Origin: Alkaliphilus flagellatus
GTDB taxonomy: Bacteria; Bacillota; Clostridia; Peptostreptococcales; Natronincolaceae
Direction: 5' to 3'
Assembly (NCBI RefSeq): GCF_018919215.1
Contig: NZ_JAHLQK010000001.1
Location: 28,430 to 92,429 of the forward strand
Length of the DNA: 64,000 nt
In this document: positions 35,520 through 45,113 of the stretch, one piece after another
How the letters are laid out: each line of letters starts with the position of its first letter
Position numbering within the stretch: position 1 is the first letter of the stretch
The notes under the pieces: model-generated
Database searches by the model: none
What the model was told of the DNA's origin: nothing
The model's input: the letters and a program-made list of their open reading frames with translations, nothing else
Translations under genes and position numbers: made by a program

Positions 35520-36746
35520 ATGAATATAAGTACAAATGAAATCAGTGAGATTATGAATTGGATATCTTCCTATGGCTTACTTGAAACAGGAGGAATAACT
35601 AGACTTTTATATTCCCAGGAATGGATGGATGTGCAAAATGGACTAAAAGAGAAATTTGAAAGTATCGGTATGAAAGCAAATTTTGATGAGATTGGAAACC
35701 TTATTGGACATTTATCAGGTTCAGAAAATTCAGAGGAAACCATTGCTACAGGTTCCCATATCGATACTGTTGTTAATGGTGGTAAATTAGACGGACAGCT
35801 AGGTATATTCGGAGGATTTTTAGCAGTGAAACATCTTCTTGAAACATATGGACAACCTAAAAAAAATATTGAAATCATTTCTATGGCAGAAGAGGAAGGA
35901 AGTAGATTCCCATATGTATTTTGGGGAAGTAAAAACCTATTAGGCTTAGCTAATAAAGAAGATGTCCTTAATATAACTGATCAAGATGGTATTAAATTTG
36001 TTGATGCTATGCATAAACACGGATTTGACTTTAAGTCTGATAACAAATCATCTTTATCTCATGTAAAGGCTTTTGTAGAGCTTCATATTGAACAAGGGAA
36101 TGCTTTAGAGATGGAAGAAAAGTCTGTAGGTATCATTACAGATATCGTTGGGCAAAGAAGATACAATATTACATTAAAAGGTGAAGCAAATCATGCAGGT
36201 ACTACTCTTATGGAATACCGTAAGGATGTAATTCAAGTATTTGCAAATATTGTAACAGAATCAATTAATAAAGCTAAAGAAAAAGGAAATCCACTTGTAT
36301 TAACCTTCGGAAAAATTAATGTTAAACCGAACACTGTAAACGTAGTGCCAGGTTTTGCAGAGTTTACTATGGATTGTAGACATACAGACGGTAGCTTCTT
36401 AAAAGAATTTACTACAGAAATTGAAGAAGATATGAAACGTATAGCTAAGGATGCAAACGTTGAAATTGAAATTGATAGGTGGATGGATGAGGAACCTGTT
36501 CCAATGGATAAAAACGTTATTAGTATGATTGAAGAAGCATGCAAGGCGAAAGGTTTAAATTATAAATTAATGCATAGTGGTGCTGGACATGACTCACAGA
36601 TTATTGCACCACATATTAAGACAGGTATGATATTTGTTCCAAGTGTTAAGGGAATCAGTCATAATCCAAAAGAGTTCACAGAACTTGAAGACTTAAAGCA
36701 AGGCATAGAAGCATTGGCAGCAGCAATTTACAAATTAGCATACTAA
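35520..36746 (+). CDS. allC: Allantoate amidohydrolase (allantoate deiminase), M20 family
   Basis: The 408-residue metalloenzyme hydrolyses allantoate to ureidoglycine, ammonia and CO2. Metal ligands of the M20/M28 fold are visible: His in TGSHIDTV, Asp in KLDGQLG, the Glu pair in AEEEGSRF, His in ELHIEQG and the last His in GISHNPKEF. HAGTTLMEYRKD, with the lid residues, is typical of the allantoate/N-carbamoyl amino-acid group. The position before allE and allD makes allantoate the substrate. AAAGGA fits the ATG used here; one at 35511 is too close to it. It heads the operon and has no allantoinase gene beside it. Confidence 0.93.
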   Translation: MNISTNEISEIMNWISSYGLLETGGITRLLYSQEWMDVQNGLKEKFESIGMKANFDEIGNLIGHLSGSENSEETIATGSHIDTVVNGGKLDGQLGIFGGFLAVKHLLETYGQPKKNIEIISMAEEEGSRFPYVFWGSKNLLGLANKEDVLNITDQDGIKFVDAMHKHGFDFKSDNKSSLSHVKAFVELHIEQGNALEMEEKSVGIITDIVGQRRYNITLKGEANHAGTTLMEYRKDVIQVFANIVTESINKAKEKGNPLVLTFGKINVKPNTVNVVPGFAEFTMDCRHTDGSFLKEFTTEIEEDMKRIAKDANVEIEIDRWMDEEPVPMDKNVISMIEEACKAKGLNYKLMHSGAGHDSQIIAPHIKTGMIFVPSVKGISHNPKEFTELEDLKQGIEALAAAIYKLAY

Positions 36747-36763
36747 ATAAGGGGGATATTATC

Positions 36764-38005
36764 ATGCAAGATAATAAAGATGTTAATGTATTGCCAAAGA
36801 ATTATTGGAAGACTATTGTTTTTACATTCTGTTTGGGTTGGGTTGTTATTTGGATCTATAGGGCTATGTTATCACCAATTTATTCAGAAATTCAAGGTAC
36901 TATAGGAACTCAGACGAATGCAGCCATGGGTCTAATCGCAAGCTGTTATTTCTTCGGATATACATCTATGCAGATTCCTTCAGGTTTCCTAGTCGATCGA
37001 TTTGGTCAAAAAAAGGTGTTGATTCCAGGATTTATTCTATTTGCATTAGGTGCATTTTCTATTTCTCAAGCGACAAATCTAATGATGATTTATGTTGGTA
37101 GTGTATTTGCAGGGGTAGGTTGTGGTACTTATTATGGAGCAGCATTTTCTCTAACTGCACAACACGTTCCAGCAGAGAAAAAAGGTTTATCAACAGCGAT
37201 CGTAAATAGTGGATCAGCATTGGGTATGATTATTGGTATGACAGGTTCAAGTTATGTAGTAAAAACTTTACAACTACCTTGGCAAACCATGGTTATAATC
37301 TCAGCTTCTTTGATAGTTTTACTAATCATATGGTTCGCTGTAGCTATTAAAAATACATCTGTAGTTAGAAAAGCTAAGGTTGACGAAGTGGAATTAGTAA
37401 ATGAAGATATTAAAAAAGGTTCACTATTCAGTTTAAGGATGATTTCTTGCTATCTTTTATACTTTACAACTTGTTACACATATTACCTAATAGTAACATG
37501 GTTACCAAAATTCCTAGAATCCGAAAGAGGGATTTCAGGTGGAATGATAGGTCTAATAGTATCTATGATTTCAGTAACAGCAGTTCCAGGAGCACTGTAC
37601 TTTGCACATATGTCAGATAAAAAAAGAGATAAAAAGTCTATAATAATCAGTGGGTTAGAAATAGCTGCCTTTGTCCTAATCGCATTGTCTATGAAGGCAC
37701 CAAATGCAACATTTCTAGCTATTATCCTACTATTATATGGATTTTTAGGAAAAATGGCAGTTGATCCAGTTTTAATTTCTTTTATATCTGATAATGCAAG
37801 TAAGAAAGATCTTGCTACAAAATTAGGTATGTTCAATTTCTTCGGAATGTCATCATCTATAATAGCACCTGCTTTTACAGGTTATATAATAGATAAAACA
37901 GGCTCAGGTGAGTTAGGTTTTTATATTGGAGCAGGATTATTGCTTATAGGTACAACTGTATTTATATTTGTAAATGCTAAAAAACATAAGGAACAAGTAG
38001 CTTAG
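36764..38005 (+). CDS. MFS transporter, probably allantoate or ureide uptake
   Basis: The 413-residue protein has twelve membrane segments. GFLVDRFGQKKVLIPG between segments 2 and 3 is the MFS motif A. The central loop near residue 205 separates the two halves. It resembles the anion:cation symporter/organophosphate type of MFS (a start with WKTIVFTFCLGWVVIWIYRA and AGVGCGTYYGAAFSLTAQ). The position between allC and allE, with 17 bases to allC, makes it the likely importer of allantoate or allantoin-derived ureides. No close named homolog can be identified from sequence alone. Confidence 0.85.
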   Translation: MQDNKDVNVLPKNYWKTIVFTFCLGWVVIWIYRAMLSPIYSEIQGTIGTQTNAAMGLIASCYFFGYTSMQIPSGFLVDRFGQKKVLIPGFILFALGAFSISQATNLMMIYVGSVFAGVGCGTYYGAAFSLTAQHVPAEKKGLSTAIVNSGSALGMIIGMTGSSYVVKTLQLPWQTMVIISASLIVLLIIWFAVAIKNTSVVRKAKVDEVELVNEDIKKGSLFSLRMISCYLLYFTTCYTYYLIVTWLPKFLESERGISGGMIGLIVSMISVTAVPGALYFAHMSDKKRDKKSIIISGLEIAAFVLIALSMKAPNATFLAIILLLYGFLGKMAVDPVLISFISDNASKKDLATKLGMFNFFGMSSSIIAPAFTGYIIDKTGSGELGFYIGAGLLLIGTTVFIFVNAKKHKEQVA

Positions 38006-38039
38006 TTCATTAAAAATATTGTCTGAGGAGGATGTTAAA

Positions 38040-38831
38040 TTGAGTTATAAAAATGGAGTAGTAGGATATAGAGAAGGTATATTAGCAAATCGATCAATTG
38101 TAAAAAAGGATAATTATGCATTAATTGAACCTGATGGAATTGTTAAAAATGCAATTGTAGGATTTGAAAATTGTGATGTTACAATTCTATCTTCACCTAA
38201 AATTGGTGCAAGTTTTGTAGATTATTTATTGACTATTAAAGAAGATGGAAAAAATCATTTAGGCTTTGGAGGAGAAGGCATAGAGGTTTTCTTCTATATA
38301 TTTGAAGGAAATGTAAAAGTATGGAATGATGATAAGTCTGAAAAATTAACTGATGGTGGATATATCTTCAGTCCTGCTGGAAAGAAATTATATTTTGAAA
38401 ATATAGGTGATACCCCAGCAAAAGGATTTTTATATAAGAGACTTTATGATAGGATCGAAGGTTATGAAGCTCATACAGTAATTGGAAATAGTAATGATCT
38501 AGAAGAAATACCATATGAAGGTATGACAGATGTAATAATAAAAGACTTTTTGCCTGCTGCAAATAACTTTGGATTTGATATGAACTTCCACATTTTATCA
38601 TTTAAACCTGGAGCAAGTCATGGATATATAGAAACCCACTTCCAAGAGCACGGCGCTTATATTTTCTCTGGACAAGGAATGTATAACCTTGACAATGATT
38701 GGGTACCAGTGGAAAAAGGAGATTATATATTTATGAGTGCATACTGTCTACAGGCAGCATATGGCATAGGAAGAGATGAAAACTTTGCCTATATTTATTC
38801 CAAAGACTGTAATAGGGATGCTAAACTGTAG
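38040..38831 (+). CDS. allE: (S)-ureidoglycine aminohydrolase
   Basis: The 263-residue protein is a bicupin. The first cupin includes EVFFYIFEGNVKVWND and GGYIFSPAGKKLYFEN. The second contains the metal site region SFKPGASHGYIETHFQEHGA with its histidines and glutamate, and GDYIFMSAYCLQAAYGIGR. AllE is a Mn-dependent enzyme that releases ammonia from ureidoglycine to give (S)-ureidoglycolate. The TTG at 38040 is 8 bases from GAGGAGG; an in-frame TTG 21 bases earlier is less well placed. The gene lies 34 bases after the transporter and 33 before allD. Confidence 0.93.
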   Translation: MSYKNGVVGYREGILANRSIVKKDNYALIEPDGIVKNAIVGFENCDVTILSSPKIGASFVDYLLTIKEDGKNHLGFGGEGIEVFFYIFEGNVKVWNDDKSEKLTDGGYIFSPAGKKLYFENIGDTPAKGFLYKRLYDRIEGYEAHTVIGNSNDLEEIPYEGMTDVIIKDFLPAANNFGFDMNFHILSFKPGASHGYIETHFQEHGAYIFSGQGMYNLDNDWVPVEKGDYIFMSAYCLQAAYGIGRDENFAYIYSKDCNRDAKL

Positions 38832-38864
38832 ACGCCCTTAGGAGGCTAAAAGGAGGCCAAAATA

Positions 38865-39917
38865 ATGAAAGTTAATGAAAATAAATTAAAGGATTTAATG
38901 AAAAATAAATTTATAAAGGCAGGGCTATCTGAAGAACATTCAGAAAAAGCAGCTGAAATTTTAACATGGGCAGACGCCAGGGGAATTCATTCCCATGGTG
39001 CTGTTCGTGTAGAATATTATTCCGAAAGAATTGCAAAGGGTGGAATTAATACAAATCCAAACTTTAGATTTGAAAAGACTGGACCATCAAGTGGCGTTTA
39101 CTATGGAGACAATGGAAATGGTTTCGTGGCAGCTTCTAATGCTATGGATGAAGCTATTAAGATGGCTAAGGAATCAGGTATTGCCGTTGTAGGAATTAAA
39201 AATATCTCCCATAGCGGAAGCCTAGGCTACTATGTAGAAAAGGCAGCTATGAATGACCTGGTAGCAATATCAGTATGTCAATCAGATCCAATGGTTGTAC
39301 CATATGGCGGCAGTGAGCCCTATTATGGAACAAATCCAATCGCCTTTTCTGTACCAACTTCAGATGAAAGAAGAGTTGTATTTGATATGGCAACTACTGT
39401 GCAAGCTTGGGGTAAAGTCCTACATGCTCGTTCTAAAAAAGAACCGATTCCAGATACATGGGCAGTTGACGAAAAAGGAAATCCAACTACAGATCCAAGT
39501 AAGGTAAATGCATTGGTTCCAATTTCAGGTCCAAAAGGATATGGATTAATGATGATGGTGGATATTTTATCCGGTGTAATGCTAGGATTGCCATTTGGTA
39601 AACATGTATCCTCAATGTATGAGGATTTATCAAAAGGAAGAGATCTTGGACAGCTGCATATTGTAATTGATCCATCAAGATTTGTAGATATAGATATATT
39701 CAAACGAAATATGTCTACAGTTTTAAATGAACTTAGTGAAAGCAAACCTGCCCCAGGAGTTGATAAGGTTTATTATCCTGGTGAACTTGGCTTATTAAGA
39801 AAGAAAAAATATGAAGATGCAGGTGGAATAGAAATAGTAGATGATATCTATGAGTATTTAATTAGTGATGATATTCACTATGACAGATACGACCATAAAA
39901 ATAAATTTGCTGAATAG
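38865..39917 (+). CDS. allD: Ureidoglycolate dehydrogenase
   Basis: The 350-residue protein belongs to the malate/L-lactate dehydrogenase (LDH_2) superfamily. It shows ADARGIHSHGAVRVEYYSER near the N-terminus, the catalytic His region KNISHSGSLGYYVEKA and the NAD-binding block YGTNPIAFSVPTSDE. In allantoate operons this enzyme oxidises (S)-ureidoglycolate to oxalurate with NAD. The neighbours allE and allF give the specific name; family members also act on malate, sulfolactate or other 2-hydroxy acids. An AGGAGGCC site lies before the ATG. Confidence 0.93.
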   Translation: MKVNENKLKDLMKNKFIKAGLSEEHSEKAAEILTWADARGIHSHGAVRVEYYSERIAKGGINTNPNFRFEKTGPSSGVYYGDNGNGFVAASNAMDEAIKMAKESGIAVVGIKNISHSGSLGYYVEKAAMNDLVAISVCQSDPMVVPYGGSEPYYGTNPIAFSVPTSDERRVVFDMATTVQAWGKVLHARSKKEPIPDTWAVDEKGNPTTDPSKVNALVPISGPKGYGLMMMVDILSGVMLGLPFGKHVSSMYEDLSKGRDLGQLHIVIDPSRFVDIDIFKRNMSTVLNELSESKPAPGVDKVYYPGELGLLRKKKYEDAGGIEIVDDIYEYLISDDIHYDRYDHKNKFAE

Positions 39918-39931
39918 GAAGTGGTTTAGAC

Positions 39932-41683
39932 ATGTTAAGAACCTTTATAAAAAAAGGAAGTTATCAGGATTCAGTAGTTTTAATGCTACTTACAAGTAAA
40001 ATATCTTCCATAGAGGGAGTAAATAAGGTATCTATAATGATGGGTACACCTGCCAATAAAGATATTTTTAAGGCAGGGGGAATGGAAACTGCTGAATTAA
40101 TGGAAGCAAGCTCTAATGATATGGTAGTAGTCGTAGATTCTGATTTAGAAAATATTGAGGAAATATTACAAAAAGAAACAGATGAATTTTTAAATAAACA
40201 GTCTTCAAAATCTGGGGGAGCAGAAGATAAATCAGCAAAGTCTTGGGAACAAGCGTTAGATATATTACCTCAAGCAAATCTAGCTGTCATATCTATTCCA
40301 GGAGCTTATGCTGCAATGGAGGCTGATAGAGCTTTAGATGAAAACTTAAATGTATTTATGTTTAGTGATAATGTGTCATTAGAAGATGAAGTTCGTTTAA
40401 AGAAAAAGGCACATGAAAAAGGACTAATGGTGATGGGACCAGATTGCGGTACAGGTATAATCCAAGGTATTCCAATTGCATTTGCCAATTATGTTGAGAA
40501 GGGAAAGATTGGAATAGTTGGTGCATCAGGTACAGGTATTCAAGAATTAACTACAATTATAGATCGACTTGGTGAAGGAGTAACAAATGCAATTGGAACT
40601 GGAGGAAGAGATTTATCTACTACAGTCGGTGGGATTACAATGCTTGATGCTATCAATGTACTGGAGCAGGATCCAAATGTGGAGGTTATGATAATAGTAT
40701 CAAAACCACCAGCGAAACAAGTCAGAGATAAAATAGTAAAAAGACTAGAAAGTGTTGAAAAACCTGTAATTACACTATTTTTAGGAGAGAAACCTGAAAC
40801 TCATGAAAAAGGCTTCTATCATGCATATACCCTAGATGAGGCAGCAAGAATAGCTGTAAAACTTCTAAGAAATGAAGCAATAGAGCTAGAAGATTATGTA
40901 GTTAATCAAGACGGTGGATTTAACAAGACTGAAGAAATGACTATTAAGGCATTTTATTCAGGAGGAACCCTTGCAAATGAGGCAGCTGTATTGATTAAAG
41001 ATACATTGAAATTATCCTCAAGTTTTGAAAAGAGAGAAGGCTATATTTTAGATATTGCCGGACATGAAGTAATCGACCTAGGGGATGATATTTATACCCA
41101 AGGTAAGCCTCACCCTATGATTGATGCTACTACAAGAGTTGAATACATGAAAAAGGCTGCAAATGATAAATCCACAGGTGTTATTTTATTTGATATAGTT
41201 CTAGGATATGGCTCACATATTGATATGGCTAATGAACTATCTGATGGTATTAAATTATTACAGAAAAAAGCTGAAGAAGAAAACCGAAAACTTTATTTTG
41301 TAACTACTATATGCGGTACGAAGAAAGATATTCAAAACTATGATTATCAGAAGAAACAAATGGAAGATTTAGGTGTTATAGTATGTGATAGCAACAAAGC
41401 TGCTGTAGAAATGGCAATGCATCTTATTGGATATAAGTACCAAGAATTAAGTAAGGAAATACTGCCAAGGAAAGTTAAAAAAGACAATAATCCAGAGGTA
41501 TCTGAGAAATTGAAGGAATTGATTGCGCATAAGCCTAGAGTTATAAATATCGGATTAAAGAGTTTTTCTGAAATCTTAGAGGACTTTAAGTGCGAAGTTG
41601 TTCAATACAATTGGGCACCACCTGCTGGTGGCGATGTTAAATTAATTAAGGTATTACAATTTCTTAGAAGCTATGGATTATAA
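39932..41683 (+). CDS. allF: Oxamate carbamoyltransferase subunit AllF (FdrA)
   Basis: The 583-residue protein is FdrA-like. It contains two succinyl-CoA synthetase-type Rossmann domains, with VMGPDCGTGIIQGIP, GIVGASGTGIQELTTIIDRL and GTGGRDLSTTVGG. The C-terminal half has GYILDIAGHEVIDLGDD and DIVLGYGSHID. In E. coli, FdrA, YlbE and YlbF together (now AllF, AllG, AllH) form oxamate transcarbamoylase, which turns oxalurate and phosphate into oxamate and carbamoyl phosphate. All three are present here in the same order as in E. coli. It is close to but does not overlap allG. Confidence 0.92.
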   Translation: MLRTFIKKGSYQDSVVLMLLTSKISSIEGVNKVSIMMGTPANKDIFKAGGMETAELMEASSNDMVVVVDSDLENIEEILQKETDEFLNKQSSKSGGAEDKSAKSWEQALDILPQANLAVISIPGAYAAMEADRALDENLNVFMFSDNVSLEDEVRLKKKAHEKGLMVMGPDCGTGIIQGIPIAFANYVEKGKIGIVGASGTGIQELTTIIDRLGEGVTNAIGTGGRDLSTTVGGITMLDAINVLEQDPNVEVMIIVSKPPAKQVRDKIVKRLESVEKPVITLFLGEKPETHEKGFYHAYTLDEAARIAVKLLRNEAIELEDYVVNQDGGFNKTEEMTIKAFYSGGTLANEAAVLIKDTLKLSSSFEKREGYILDIAGHEVIDLGDDIYTQGKPHPMIDATTRVEYMKKAANDKSTGVILFDIVLGYGSHIDMANELSDGIKLLQKKAEEENRKLYFVTTICGTKKDIQNYDYQKKQMEDLGVIVCDSNKAAVEMAMHLIGYKYQELSKEILPRKVKKDNNPEVSEKLKELIAHKPRVINIGLKSFSEILEDFKCEVVQYNWAPPAGGDVKLIKVLQFLRSYGL

Positions 41684-41699
41684 GAAAGGGAGAATTACT

Positions 41700-42965
41700 A
41701 TGAACTATAAAACAATAGATGAAGCAAACCAGGCGGTTATCCAAAAAATTGTAGCTGCTGTACCCGTAATCTTAGACGTTGTACCAGCACATACTGTAAT
41801 TAAGGAACTGGAAAATAAGAAGGTTTTATTACATGCAGGACCCCCTATTCTGTGGGAGAATATGACAAGCCCTATGCAGGGTTCTTGTATAGGTGCAGTC
41901 CTATTTGAAGGATGGGCTAAGGATGAGGATGAGGCTCGTGAATTATTATCATCTGGAGGAGTGGACTTTATTCCATGCCATCATGTAAATGCAGTAGGAC
42001 CAATGGGTGGTATAACTTCTGCACATATGCCTGTGTTTGTAGTAAAAAATACAACGGACGGGAATTATGCATATTGCTCACTAAACGAGGGAATCGGTAA
42101 GGTGCTAAGATTTGGAGCATATTCTGAAGAGGTAGTAAATCGATTAAACTGGATGCGTGATGTACTTGGACCTGTGCTTGGAAAAGCACTACGTACCTTT
42201 GAAGGTGGATTAAGTGCAAATCCAATTATTGCAAAATCAATAGCTATGGGAGATGAATTCCATCAAAGAAATATAGCTGCATCACTAGTATTTTTAAAAG
42301 AAATAAGCCCAGTAATTACAAGGCTGGATATTAATGACACAGAAAAACAAGAGGTAATTCAATTTTTAGCTGATACAGACCAATTTTTCTTAAATATTAT
42401 GATGACTTGTTCAAAGGCAATTATGGATGGGGCAAGAATGATAGAAGAAGGTACTGTAGTTACAGCAATGTGTAGGAATGGAGAAAACTTTGGAATACGA
42501 ATAAGTGGTATGGGTGATGAGTGGTTTATTGCGCCAGTAAATACTCCACAAGGATTATACTTTACAGGATATGATAGTGAAGATGCAAGTCCTGATATGG
42601 GGGACAGCGCCATAACAGAGACATTTGGAGTAGGTGGAATGGCAATGATAGCAGCACCAGCTGTTACTAGGTTTGTGGGAACTGGTGGCTTTGATGATGC
42701 TAATAGAATAAGCAACGAAATGTCAGAGATATGTATTGGTTACAATCCAAACTTTATAATTCCTACATGGAACTTTAAAGGAATTTGTCTTGGAATAGAT
42801 GCTAGAAAAGTAGTTGAAAAGGGTATCACTCCTGTAATAAATACAGGTATTGCACATAAAATAGCAGGTTTTGGTCAGATAGGGGCAGGTACAGTAAATC
42901 CACCAATCGCTTGCTTTGAAAAGGCTATTGTAGCCTATGCAAAAAAATTAGGATTTAAAGAATAA
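41700..42965 (+). CDS. allG: Oxamate carbamoyltransferase subunit AllG (YlbE, DUF1116)
   Basis: The 421-residue protein matches DUF1116/YlbE. Identifiable blocks are LLHAGPPILWENMTSPMQGS near residue 45, a long PCHHVNAVGPMGGI stretch, GGLSANPIIAKSIAMGDE and FVGTGGFDDANRISNEM. In E. coli it is one of three proteins needed for oxamate transcarbamoylase. AAGGGAG lies just before the ATG used here; an earlier in-frame ATG lies inside allF. It is followed by allH after 21 bases. Confidence 0.92.
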   Translation: MNYKTIDEANQAVIQKIVAAVPVILDVVPAHTVIKELENKKVLLHAGPPILWENMTSPMQGSCIGAVLFEGWAKDEDEARELLSSGGVDFIPCHHVNAVGPMGGITSAHMPVFVVKNTTDGNYAYCSLNEGIGKVLRFGAYSEEVVNRLNWMRDVLGPVLGKALRTFEGGLSANPIIAKSIAMGDEFHQRNIAASLVFLKEISPVITRLDINDTEKQEVIQFLADTDQFFLNIMMTCSKAIMDGARMIEEGTVVTAMCRNGENFGIRISGMGDEWFIAPVNTPQGLYFTGYDSEDASPDMGDSAITETFGVGGMAMIAAPAVTRFVGTGGFDDANRISNEMSEICIGYNPNFIIPTWNFKGICLGIDARKVVEKGITPVINTGIAHKIAGFGQIGAGTVNPPIACFEKAIVAYAKKLGFKE

Positions 42966-42986
42966 AATAGGAAAGAGGAGATTGTA

Positions 42987-43829
42987 ATGAAGGTATTGGA
43001 AGGAAAAAAGGCATCAAAACAAATACTTGAATTACTATCTCCTGGTTTCTATAGGATTCATAGCAAATTTAAAAATGGAATAAATATAGAGATATGTGGT
43101 AAACTTGGCTTTATTGGTATGGGAAATACTAATATTCCACCTATTGGAGTGTCGCTAAAAAGTGATGGGGATAATGATTTCACTGATATTGGCATTGATC
43201 ACTTATATTGGAATGAAAAACTTAATAGATTTGAATCAAGTGAAATTATTATTGATTTAAGCAATATTGATGTGATAGACAATAGACTTTCTGGCAATTT
43301 AAATATGATTACTCTTAATAATTTGGAAAAAATTATAGAGATTGTGGATAGTGACATAGTTACAGGATTTGGGAAGACAATTGGATATTTATCAAGTATA
43401 GAGGATGACTTTGTAAAAGATTTGTGTTTGAAATTTAGGTGCTTAAATCCCATTGAGATTGAGAATATATTGAAGAAATGGATTGGAAGAGGAATTGGAT
43501 TGACCCCTTCTGGAGATGACTTCTTACAAGGAATATTATATATAAATGAGATGGTTCCCATCCTAGGAATTGAATTTATAGAAATATTAAAAAATTTAAT
43601 TAATATTGGTGAATATACAACTGATATTAGTAACAACTACTTTCAATGTGCTCTTTGTAAAATGTATTCAAGTACATTAATATATCTTCAGGACGCTATT
43701 AGTATAGGTGATTCTAAAGCAATTAAAAAATTTATAGATGAATTATTGGAATTTGGGAATACCTCAGGATCAGATATTTTAGCAGGAATTTTAACAGGAA
43801 TAAATTATGCACTAAGATATCATATATAA
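42987..43829 (+). CDS. allH: Oxamate carbamoyltransferase subunit AllH (YlbF, DUF2877)
   Basis: The 280-residue protein is the DUF2877 family member expected here. It has the motif IGRGIGLTPSGDDFLQGIL (around residue 165) typical of the family, and the final GNTSGSDILAGILTGINYA. Together with AllF and AllG it should make carbamoyl phosphate and oxamate from oxalurate. It is more AT-rich than its neighbours. It is followed by a symporter gene after 46 bases. Confidence 0.92.
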   Translation: MKVLEGKKASKQILELLSPGFYRIHSKFKNGINIEICGKLGFIGMGNTNIPPIGVSLKSDGDNDFTDIGIDHLYWNEKLNRFESSEIIIDLSNIDVIDNRLSGNLNMITLNNLEKIIEIVDSDIVTGFGKTIGYLSSIEDDFVKDLCLKFRCLNPIEIENILKKWIGRGIGLTPSGDDFLQGILYINEMVPILGIEFIEILKNLINIGEYTTDISNNYFQCALCKMYSSTLIYLQDAISIGDSKAIKKFIDELLEFGNTSGSDILAGILTGINYALRYHI

Positions 43830-43875
43830 ATATTCATATAAAAAATATAAGTCGGAATTTAAGATGGAGATTCTA

Positions 43876-45093
43876 ATGAAAAGAAAAAAACTTTCAACAA
43901 TAAAACAAATTCTAATTTCAATGGTTATTGGGATAATAGCTGGAATGTTACTTGGAGAGAATGCAAGAAGTCTTAAAATCATAGGGGATATTTTCTTAAG
44001 ATTGATTCAAATGTCAGTGGTCATTCTAATAATGGGTGCAGTTATAGAAGCAGTAGGAAATTTAGATACAAAGGACCTAGGAAAACTTGGAATAAAGATG
44101 ATATTTTGGTTCATGTTTTTCACTATTATAGCAGCTACTATAGGAATAGGATTAGGTTTACTTTTAAAACCTGGGGCTGGCGTACTGTTTGAGGCCAGTG
44201 AATCAGTAGTAGAGCAGCCTATACAAGAACTTAGTCAAATAATAGTGGACTTTTTTCCCACAAATATAATTGATTCCATGGCAAGTGGAAATATGATTCA
44301 AGTAATAGTATTTGCTATATTATTTGGTGCAACTCTAAGCACCCTTAGAGAGAAGAAGATGTCAAATATGATTCTTGATTGGGTAAAAGATTTAAATGTA
44401 GTTATCATAAATATGATCAGTAAAATTATGGTGATTGCACCTATAGGGATTGGTGCACTTTTAGCATATACAACAGGAACAATGGGTATTGGTGTAATAC
44501 TCCCATTGATGAAATTCTTAATTATATTCGGAATTGGTACCATTATCCACCTTTTTATAAGTGTTATATTAACTGCAATATATTGTAAGGCAAGTCCTAT
44601 ACGTATAGCAAGAAAGCTTACAAATATGACAGTTATGGCATTTACCACCACCTCTTCAGCTGTAACATTACCAATAAAAATGAAGGACAGTGAAACAAAA
44701 CTAGGTGTAAGTAGTAGGATTTCAAATCTTGTAAATCCTTTGGCCATGACACTAAATAGTAATGGACTATCTATGTTTTTAGCATTAGCATGCATTACGG
44801 TAGCACAAATATATAAAATAGAAATAGACATCCTATCCATTATTAAAATCATAACATTATCTACATTAGCTTGTTTAGGAACAGTGGTGGTTCCTGGCGG
44901 AGGATTAGTGGCATTAGCTATTGTAATGCCAAGTATAGGATTACCACTAGAGGGTATTGTTCTTATGTCTGGTATAGATTGGTTTTCAGGAATGTTTAGG
45001 ACAGTATTAAATGTTGACACTGATGCTTTGATTTCAATGCTTATTGCAAAGGATACGAAAGAATTAAATTATGATATACTAAATAGCGATTAG
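43876..45093 (+). CDS. Dicarboxylate/amino acid:cation symporter (DAACS family)
   Basis: The 405-residue protein has eight to nine membrane segments and the serine-rich reentrant signature FTTTSSAVTLPIKMKDSE near residue 260. It also has the second hairpin (TVVVPGGGLVALAIVMPSIG) and the substrate/sodium site MTLNSNGLSMFLAL. These define glutamate/dicarboxylate symporters (GltP/DctA). Within the allantoate operon it may import a ureide acid such as oxalurate, or export oxamate in exchange. The ATG used here has GGAG 6 bases before it; another ATG 12 bases earlier is less likely. Confidence 0.9.
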   Translation: MKRKKLSTIKQILISMVIGIIAGMLLGENARSLKIIGDIFLRLIQMSVVILIMGAVIEAVGNLDTKDLGKLGIKMIFWFMFFTIIAATIGIGLGLLLKPGAGVLFEASESVVEQPIQELSQIIVDFFPTNIIDSMASGNMIQVIVFAILFGATLSTLREKKMSNMILDWVKDLNVVIINMISKIMVIAPIGIGALLAYTTGTMGIGVILPLMKFLIIFGIGTIIHLFISVILTAIYCKASPIRIARKLTNMTVMAFTTTSSAVTLPIKMKDSETKLGVSSRISNLVNPLAMTLNSNGLSMFLALACITVAQIYKIEIDILSIIKIITLSTLACLGTVVVPGGGLVALAIVMPSIGLPLEGIVLMSGIDWFSGMFRTVLNVDTDALISMLIAKDTKELNYDILNSD

Positions 45094-45113
45094 GCAAACC
45101 TGGAGGAGATATG

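Noticed and set aside
44298..45020. Open frame of 240 codons on the minus strand, opposite the symporter gene
   Set aside because: It lies wholly inside a clear DAACS gene, consists of the reverse reading of hydrophobic codons, has no ribosome-binding site and matches no family.
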